Source of the DNA: Anaerovibrio lipolyticus DSM 3074
GTDB lineage: Bacteria; Bacillota; Negativicutes; Selenomonadales; Selenomonadaceae
Direction of reading: 5' to 3'
Assembly (NCBI RefSeq): GCF_900141865.1
Contig: NZ_FQYW01000007.1
Location: forward strand, 1 to 64,000
Length of the DNA: 64,000 nucleotides
A program made the position numbers and the translations under genes. The notes below the pieces were generated by a model that did no database searches, had not been told where the DNA came from, and was given only the letters and a program-made list of their open reading frames with translations. Position 1 is the first letter of the stretch, and each line of letters begins with the position of its first letter. Positions 59,333-64,000 of this stretch are shown piece by piece.

Positions 59333-60368
59333 ATGAGCATGGAAATGGAATTCATCAGGGTACTCCCTTCACCTCAAAGTCTGATGGAGGATTACCCTAT
59401 CAAAAAGAAATACAAGGAAATCAAGGTGGAGCGTGATGAAACCATCAAGAATATCTTTTCCGGCGAGGACCATCGTCTGGCCCTTATTATCGGACCGTGC
59501 TCCAGCGACAACGAGGATGCTGTAGTGGATTATGTATCCCGTTTGGCTAAGCTCCAGGAAAAGATCAAGGACAAGATTTTCATCGTGCCCCGTCTTTACA
59601 CCAATAAGCCCCGCACAATCGGCGTTGGCTACAAGGGTATGCTGCACCAGCCTTCCCCTGAGGGAGAGGAGGACATGCTGGAGGGTATTATTGCCATCCG
59701 CAAGTTAAATGTCCGCGTTATTGAGGAAACTGGCCTTACTGGTGCCGAGGAAATCCTCTACCCTGAGGTGTTCCGTTATCTTTCCGACCTTCTTTGCTAT
59801 GCAGCAGTTGGTGCCCGTTCCAGTGAGGACCAGCTCCACCGTATGATTGCCAGTGGTGTTGGTATCCCTGTGGGCCTAAAAAATCCTACCAGCGGCGATT
59901 TATCCGTTATGCTAAACTCCGTGGCAGCTGCCCAGCATTCCCAGGAATTCCTTTTCCGTGGATGGGAGGTCCGGACCAAGGGAAATACTTTCGCCCACTC
60001 CATTCTCCGTGGATACGTTGATGCCGCAGGAAACAGCCTGCCAAAACTACCACTACGAAACCCTGACCAAGGTCATAAAGATGTATGAGGAACGGGGGCT
60101 GGAAAATCCAGCCATTGTAGTGGACACCAACCACGCCAACTCCGGCAAGAAGTATCTGGAGCAGATCCGCATTGCCAAGGATATTATTAATTCCCGTAAT
60201 CTTAACCCTGATATTAAAAATATCGTAAAGGGCCTTATGATCGAAAGCTATATTGAGGACGGCTGTCAGAAGGTGGACGGCGGCGTATACGGCAAATCCA
60301 TTACAGATCCATGTCTGGGCTGGGAAAAGACTGAACGCCTGCTGCTGGATCTGGCAGATATGCTTTAA
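59333..60368 (+). pseudogene. aroG: DAHP synthase gene with a one-base frameshift
   Basis: 3-Deoxy-7-phosphoheptulonate synthase (type I, AroFGH) catalyses the first step of the shikimate pathway. The first part reads normally (GPCSSDNEDAVVDYVSRL, KPRTIGVGYKGMLHQPS, GARSSEDQLHRM, VGLKNPTSGD) to HSILRGYVDAAGNSLP. It then goes out of frame at the A4 run 60043-60046 and ends at 60088. The next frame continues with NYHYETLTKVIK, VDTNHANSGKKY and YGKSITDPCLGWE. Removing one A gives a normal 344-aa enzyme. It is either a recent mutation or a sequence error. The start is ATG 59333 after AAGAGTGA. Confidence 0.85.
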
Positions 60369-60408
60369 TTATTAAAGAAAGTTAATAATTTTAATGGAGG
60401 GACTCTCT

Positions 60409-60969
60409 ATGCAGACTGCGGTAAATATGCTGACCATGGCCCAGGGGGTATGGTCAAAATCTCTGGAAACAGCCAAGATAATCGTGGATGCCACTTCCGG
60501 TGCCGGCAAGGACACATTATATCTTGCCCGGCACAAAAAGCCAGATGCCCATATTTACGCCTTTGATGTTCAGCCAACAGCCATGCTGAAAACCAAGAAA
60601 ACCACCGAGAAATTCAAGGATGGCATCACCTATGTACTGGACAGCCATGAAAATATCAGCCAGGTGGTAAATGAAAAGTTGGATCTGGTAGTATTTAATT
60701 TAGGCTACCTCCCTGGTGGAGACCATTCCATTACCACTGTACCAAAGGTGACTGTAAAGGCAGTGGAAAATGCCATGAAGCAGCTGGCGGTAAACGGTGT
60801 CATTTCCATTATGGTTTATCCCGGCCACCCTGCTGGCAAGGAGGAAGGGGTACGCCTTATGATTCTTCTGGAAGAGCTGCCTAAGGATGAGTATTCCGTG
60901 ATAAAATGCCAGCTCACCAACCACGACTCCACCGCCCCATATTTGTATTTAATTGAAAAGGTGAAATAA
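60409..60969 (+). CDS. mnmM: tRNA/rRNA methyltransferase of the YtqB/MnmM family
   Basis: This 186-aa class I SAM methyltransferase has VDATSGAGKDTLYLAR as SAM motif I, and LDLVVFNLGYLPGGDHSITT, characteristic of the YtqB family, whose B. subtilis member was assigned as the methyltransferase completing mnm5s2U in tRNA. ATG 60409 has GGAGGG eight bases upstream; the frame from 60394 is longer without support. It lies 41 bases after the DAHP synthase gene on the same strand. Confidence 0.85.
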   Translation: MQTAVNMLTMAQGVWSKSLETAKIIVDATSGAGKDTLYLARHKKPDAHIYAFDVQPTAMLKTKKTTEKFKDGITYVLDSHENISQVVNEKLDLVVFNLGYLPGGDHSITTVPKVTVKAVENAMKQLAVNGVISIMVYPGHPAGKEEGVRLMILLEELPKDEYSVIKCQLTNHDSTAPYLYLIEKVK

Positions 60970-60977
60970 ACGCAACA

Positions 60978-61007
60978 GCCCTGCATTTTTAACATGCAGG
61001 GCCTTTT
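60978..61007. terminator. Terminator between the mnmM-like and ZIP transporter genes
   Basis: GCCCTGCA pairs with TGCAGGGC around TTTTTAACA-like sequence, followed by CTTTTATT on the plus strand. The two genes converge here. Confidence 0.85.
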
Positions 61008-61008
61008 A

Positions 61009-61797
61009 TTATCCCAAAGTGGTATCCAGAACCATCATTAGGGAAAAGCCTACGGCGAACATAAGGGTGCCGATATTGGAGTGTTCACCCTCGGACATTT
61101 CGGGGATAATTTCCTCCACCACCACATACAGCATGGCCCCAGCTGCAAAGCTGAGCAAAAATGGCAGCACCGGGATAATGATACCGGCAAATATAATGGT
61201 AAGGGCCGCTCCCACCGGCTCCACAACTCCGGAAAGGACACCATAAACAAAGGATCTGGCCTTGGACAAGCCCTCTGCCCTTAGTGGCATAGAGATAATG
61301 GCTCCTTCGGGGAAATTTTGGATGGCAATACCCACAGACAGGGCTATGGCCGCCCCCAAGGTGATGTCAGCTGCCCCGTTGTACCAGCTTGCATATAAAA
61401 CGCCTACTGCCATGCCCTCAGGAATGTTATGAAGAACCACTGCCAGCACCATCATTGTAGATTTGGCAGCCTTGCATTTCATGCCCTCACTTTCGTCGCT
61501 GTTTAAATGCTGATGGGGAATCAGATAGTCCAACAGCAACAGAAACAGTATTCCCGCCCAAAAGCCCGTTACAGCAGGAATACAGCTTAGCACATCTCCC
61601 CAGCTGTCAATGGCCTGCTCCATGGAAGGAATCAAGAGGCTCCACACAGAAGCCGCCACCATTATACCCGCCGCAAATCCCAGCAAGCCCCGCTGCACCA
61701 GAGGATTTAGCTGTTCCTTCATAAAAAATACACAGCCTGCTCCCAGACTTGTGCCCAAAAATGGAATCAGGAGACCCTGTATTATTTCAACTGACAT
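61009..61797 (-). CDS. ZIP-family metal transporter
   Basis: This 262-aa protein has eight membrane helices. The metal-binding helix motifs are seen as VLHNIPEGMAVGV near 138 and IQNFPEGAIIS near 176, with histidines in the loop LIPHQHLNSDE. ZIP proteins import zinc, iron or manganese into the cytoplasm. ATG 61797 has AAGAGGTG upstream; the longer frame is not supported. It is leftward and probably co-transcribed with nothing else. Confidence 0.92.
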   Translation of the reverse strand: MSVEIIQGLLIPFLGTSLGAGCVFFMKEQLNPLVQRGLLGFAAGIMVAASVWSLLIPSMEQAIDSWGDVLSCIPAVTGFWAGILFLLLLDYLIPHQHLNSDESEGMKCKAAKSTMMVLAVVLHNIPEGMAVGVLYASWYNGAADITLGAAIALSVGIAIQNFPEGAIISMPLRAEGLSKARSFVYGVLSGVVEPVGAALTIIFAGIIIPVLPFLLSFAAGAMLYVVVEEIIPEMSEGEHSNIGTLMFAVGFSLMMVLDTTLG

Positions 61798-61813
61798 TAT
61801 TTCACCTCTTTTA

Positions 61814-61852
61814 AGAAAAGCAGAGCCAATAACCATGACTCTGCTTTTTTGT
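61814..61852 (-). terminator. Terminator of the tandem ACT gene
   Basis: AAAGCAGAG pairs with CTCTGCTTT; on the minus strand TTTTC follows. It lies between the ACT gene stop at 61891 and the ZIP start. Confidence 0.7.
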
Positions 61853-61890
61853 TACTTCATATAGTTTTTTTAAAACCTACACATAAAAAA

Positions 61891-62301
61891 TTAAAAGGTT
61901 TCCACCAGATTGAAGCCCTTGCCCAAAAGGAAGGTGGCTGTTTCCGGCTCGTTGGTTTTAAATACGGCCACTGGCTTGCCGGTGGAACGGTCAAAGGAAA
62001 TATAGAGGTAACAGATATCAATATTTGCTCCATCCACGGAGGACAAAATCTTGTCCAGATACCCCGGCACATCCTCCATGGTTACTGCAATAACCTTGTC
62101 CAGACGGCACTGGTAACCGGCATCCTTCAGGGCCTTGATGGCCTCATCAGGTCTGTCCACTATAAGGCGGATAATACCAAACTCAGCACTGTCATTGGCC
62201 AGCATGGTATAAATATTTATATTTGACTTGGCGAGAACAGAGGTAATTTTCACCAATCCCCCCTGCTTGTTTTCCGTGAAAAGAGAAATCTGTTGTAGCA
62301 T
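61891..62301 (-). CDS. Tandem ACT-domain protein
   Basis: This 136-aa protein has two ACT domains: LFTENKQGGLVKITSVLAKSNINIYTM (about 8-34) and VTMEDVPGYLDKILSSVDGANIDICYLY (about 73-100). There is no catalytic domain. This family is common next to phenylacetate-CoA ligase or amino acid genes in anaerobes and probably binds amino acids to regulate enzymes. ATG 62301 has AGGAGG seven bases upstream; the longer frame from 62337 is rejected. Confidence 0.88.
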   Translation of the reverse strand: MLQQISLFTENKQGGLVKITSVLAKSNINIYTMLANDSAEFGIIRLIVDRPDEAIKALKDAGYQCRLDKVIAVTMEDVPGYLDKILSSVDGANIDICYLYISFDRSTGKPVAVFKTNEPETATFLLGKGFNLVETF

Positions 62302-62393
62302 ACTTAAACCTCCTACTAAACAAGTCTCATTTAACAAACTCTACCCATAACTATAGCAAATATGTGTAAAGTTGTAAACCAAAAACCGCCATA

Positions 62394-63311
62394 TTAGTCA
62401 TCTGTCTCCACAGGTGTTCTGCCCTGACGCAGCTTATCCAGCTCAATACCAGGCAGGGTAAAGCCTCTGCCCAGCACTTCATTGGCGGAGACAATCAGCA
62501 TAAAGGCCGCTCTGTCCACAGTATTTACAATGGCTTTAATTTTGGCAATCTGAGTAGTTTTCACCACCACAAAGACAATATCCCGTTCAGAGTTACTGTA
62601 AGCCCCCTGACCGTGGATAAAGGTAACTCCTCTACCTACCTCGTAGATAATACCATCGGCGATTTCCCTGGACTTGTTGGACACGATAAGAATTGCCTTT
62701 CTGTGGTTAATACCAGCAATAACCTTATCCGTTATATTGGCTGCCACGAACATACCAATAAGGGTGAACATAGCCTGGGTAACGCCAAAGAGCGCTCCCG
62801 CTACTATCATCAGCATACAGTTAAAGGAAAAAATTACCACGCCCATATCGAAGGAATAGTATTTCTTCACAATAGCACCGATAATATCAAAGCCACCGGT
62901 ACTGGCATTATTTCTAAAGACTATACCATATCCGATACCGCACAAAACACCACCGAAAATTGCCGACAGCATGTGATCAGGCACCAGATGGAAGTCATTC
63001 ATAAATTTTGTAAGGTCCAGACAGAAGGAAAACACCATGGTTCCCACAAAAACATCCATAAGATAGCGTTTCCCCAAGAAAAAATAGGCGGCTATCAAAA
63101 GTGGAATATTATATAGGAAGGACTGTATACCCAAAGGGAAACCAAAGGAGAACAGCATAATCATGGAAATACCCGTAACGCCTCCTGTCAAAAGGTGCGC
63201 CGGCACATAACAGGCATTGATGCCTACACTGGCGATAAAACAGCCCAGAACAATCAAAACGTACTTTATAATATTTCTCTTTACATGATACTTTCTCATA
63301 AAGTTTTTCAT
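62394..63311 (-). CDS. YitT-family membrane protein, copy 2
   Basis: This 305-aa membrane protein has the same architecture as the copy at 49012-49905: a membrane DUF161 region and a C-terminal DUF2179 domain (INHRKAILIVSNKSREIADGIIYEVGRGVTFIHGQGAYS). The N-terminal motif ACYVPAHLLTGGVTGISMI closely parallels LFLIPAHLLTGGISGISMI of the other copy. The two have diverged clearly, so this is an old paralogy. GGGAGG precedes the ATG at a rather long spacing. Confidence 0.85.
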   Translation of the reverse strand: MKNFMRKYHVKRNIIKYVLIVLGCFIASVGINACYVPAHLLTGGVTGISMIMLFSFGFPLGIQSFLYNIPLLIAAYFFLGKRYLMDVFVGTMVFSFCLDLTKFMNDFHLVPDHMLSAIFGGVLCGIGYGIVFRNNASTGGFDIIGAIVKKYYSFDMGVVIFSFNCMLMIVAGALFGVTQAMFTLIGMFVAANITDKVIAGINHRKAILIVSNKSREIADGIIYEVGRGVTFIHGQGAYSNSERDIVFVVVKTTQIAKIKAIVNTVDRAAFMLIVSANEVLGRGFTLPGIELDKLRQGRTPVETDD

Positions 63312-63348
63312 GCGTAAAATAGCCTCCCAGGGAATCCCATATTAAAGT

Positions 63349-64000
63349 TTAGAAATTATAGCTGCAGCTCAGCACATAGGTGCGGCCATTCATTGGATAG
63401 CCATAGATTTCGCTGTAGTTTTTATCAAATAGATTATACACCGACAGATTAGCGCTTGTCTGCTTATTAAATTCTTTTGTAATAGAAAGATTATGCACAA
63501 CATAGCCGCCCAAATTCACAACTCTATTCTCAGCTCGTGCAGCTGCCGGATAACCGTACATAGCCCGCTGATTGCCAATGTAATGCATATCATACTGTAG
63601 GATCCAGCTATCCCGATGGAATTTGTAGCCCAAGGACAGCATGTGACGAGGACGATAATCCAGCTCATCAGACAAGGCCACGTGATCATAGGTCTTGGCC
63701 CCATCCTTGGAGGTATGCTGATTGGTGTAATTCAAATATACAGAGGAATAATCATCAAATTTGTAATTATTCTCCCACTCAAAGCCCCATATTTTCACCC
63801 CATTCAGCATATATACATTGAATGGCTGAGTATGTACAAAATTAATGAAGGAGCTGAAATTCTGATAGAACAGGGATACCTTGGTGTCGTACTTGTCACT
63901 GAAGGTATGGGCCACTGATAAATCATAGCCCCAGCCCTTTTCTGGGCGTATTTCTGCATCCTTATTATGATTTCCCATGGCAGGAGGTAGAGCCATACCC
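63349..64000 (-). CDS. TonB-dependent outer-membrane receptor, C-terminal part
   Basis: This is the last 216 or so codons of a receptor whose start lies beyond the window. Alternating aromatic and polar strands (YLNYTNQHTSKDG, MLSLGYKFHRDSWILQYDMHYIGNQ, LNLGGYVVHNLSITKEFNKQTSANLSVYNLFDKNY) are typical of the barrel. The last residue is Phe in YVLSCSYNF, the Bam-recognised C-terminal signal. TonB receptors import siderophores, cobalamin or other large ligands, and its presence shows an outer membrane. Confidence 0.93.
   Translation of the reverse strand, partial: GMALPPAMGNHNKDAEIRPEKGWGYDLSVAHTFSDKYDTKVSLFYQNFSSFINFVHTQPFNVYMLNGVKIWGFEWENNYKFDDYSSVYLNYTNQHTSKDGAKTYDHVALSDELDYRPRHMLSLGYKFHRDSWILQYDMHYIGNQRAMYGYPAAARAENRVVNLGGYVVHNLSITKEFNKQTSANLSVYNLFDKNYSEIYGYPMNGRTYVLSCSYNF

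Noticed and set aside
49012-63311. Recent duplication of the two YitT genes
   Set aside because: They share architecture and short motifs only; the sequences are clearly diverged, so this is old paralogy.

Overview
The window looks like the chromosome of an anaerobic, diderm member of the Firmicutes, most likely the Negativicutes (Selenomonas/Anaerovibrio-like). It mixes Firmicutes traits (strong AGGAGG-type ribosome binding sites, DUF3793, YitT, meso-diaminopimelate dehydrogenase, a holin-like type I toxin cassette) with the C-terminal barrel of a TonB-dependent outer-membrane receptor at the right edge. The genus is an inference; no rRNA gene lies inside the window.

Layout. 1-190: a near-consensus promoter and a leader resembling an rRNA operon, transcribed leftwards out of the window. 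0.4-20.5 kb: mostly housekeeping and energy genes. These are indolepyruvate:ferredoxin oxidoreductase (iorA, iorB) with a phenylacetate-CoA ligase, a nitroreductase-like protein, an exonuclease, a lone and divergent RNA polymerase alpha-like gene, a large EAL-domain protein, ddh, the cydABDC operon behind two Rex-like operators, cobO, and small ACT, GNAT and secreted-repeat proteins. 20.5-29.3 kb: an accessory patch. It holds a holin-like toxin cassette, an HNH endonuclease gene with a 142-bp direct repeat and the relic of a second HNH copy, a PcfJ/Sel1 protein, a KilA-N protein and several small or broken genes.

29.3-43.8 kb: a nine-gene leftward operon that I read as an Ssp-type (single-strand) DNA phosphorothioation defence island. 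It encodes a PAPS-reductase-like protein (SspD), a DUF4007 protein (SspB), a large P-loop ATPase (SspC), a cysteine desulfurase (SspA), a DUF262/HNH effector (SspE-like), a PLD-helicase, a 54-aa protein, a DndD/SMC-like ATPase and a small terminal protein. The order suggests one modification core serving two effector modules. A divergent XRE-type regulator sits upstream with an inverted repeat between the two transcription units.

44-64 kb: more core genes. These include a DUF4367-like exported protein, a PrsW-like protease, a putative sulfur-redox operon (ArsR, CoA-disulfide reductase-rhodanese, ferredoxin, NapH-like protein), two YitT paralogues, a condensation-like/cyclic-nucleotide-binding fusion, an exported methyltransferase-like protein and an extradiol dioxygenase. 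A hybrid sensor kinase gene is split by a 1.54-kb IS110/IS1111-family element. The element's 3' non-coding region carries two 7-nt segments matching the two target flanks in the orientation expected of a bridge/seek RNA. Then come a Fur-box-controlled DUF3793-flavodoxin pair, a DAHP synthase gene with a one-base frameshift, an mnmM-like methyltransferase, a ZIP transporter and an ACT protein. I found no CRISPR array and no tRNA gene.
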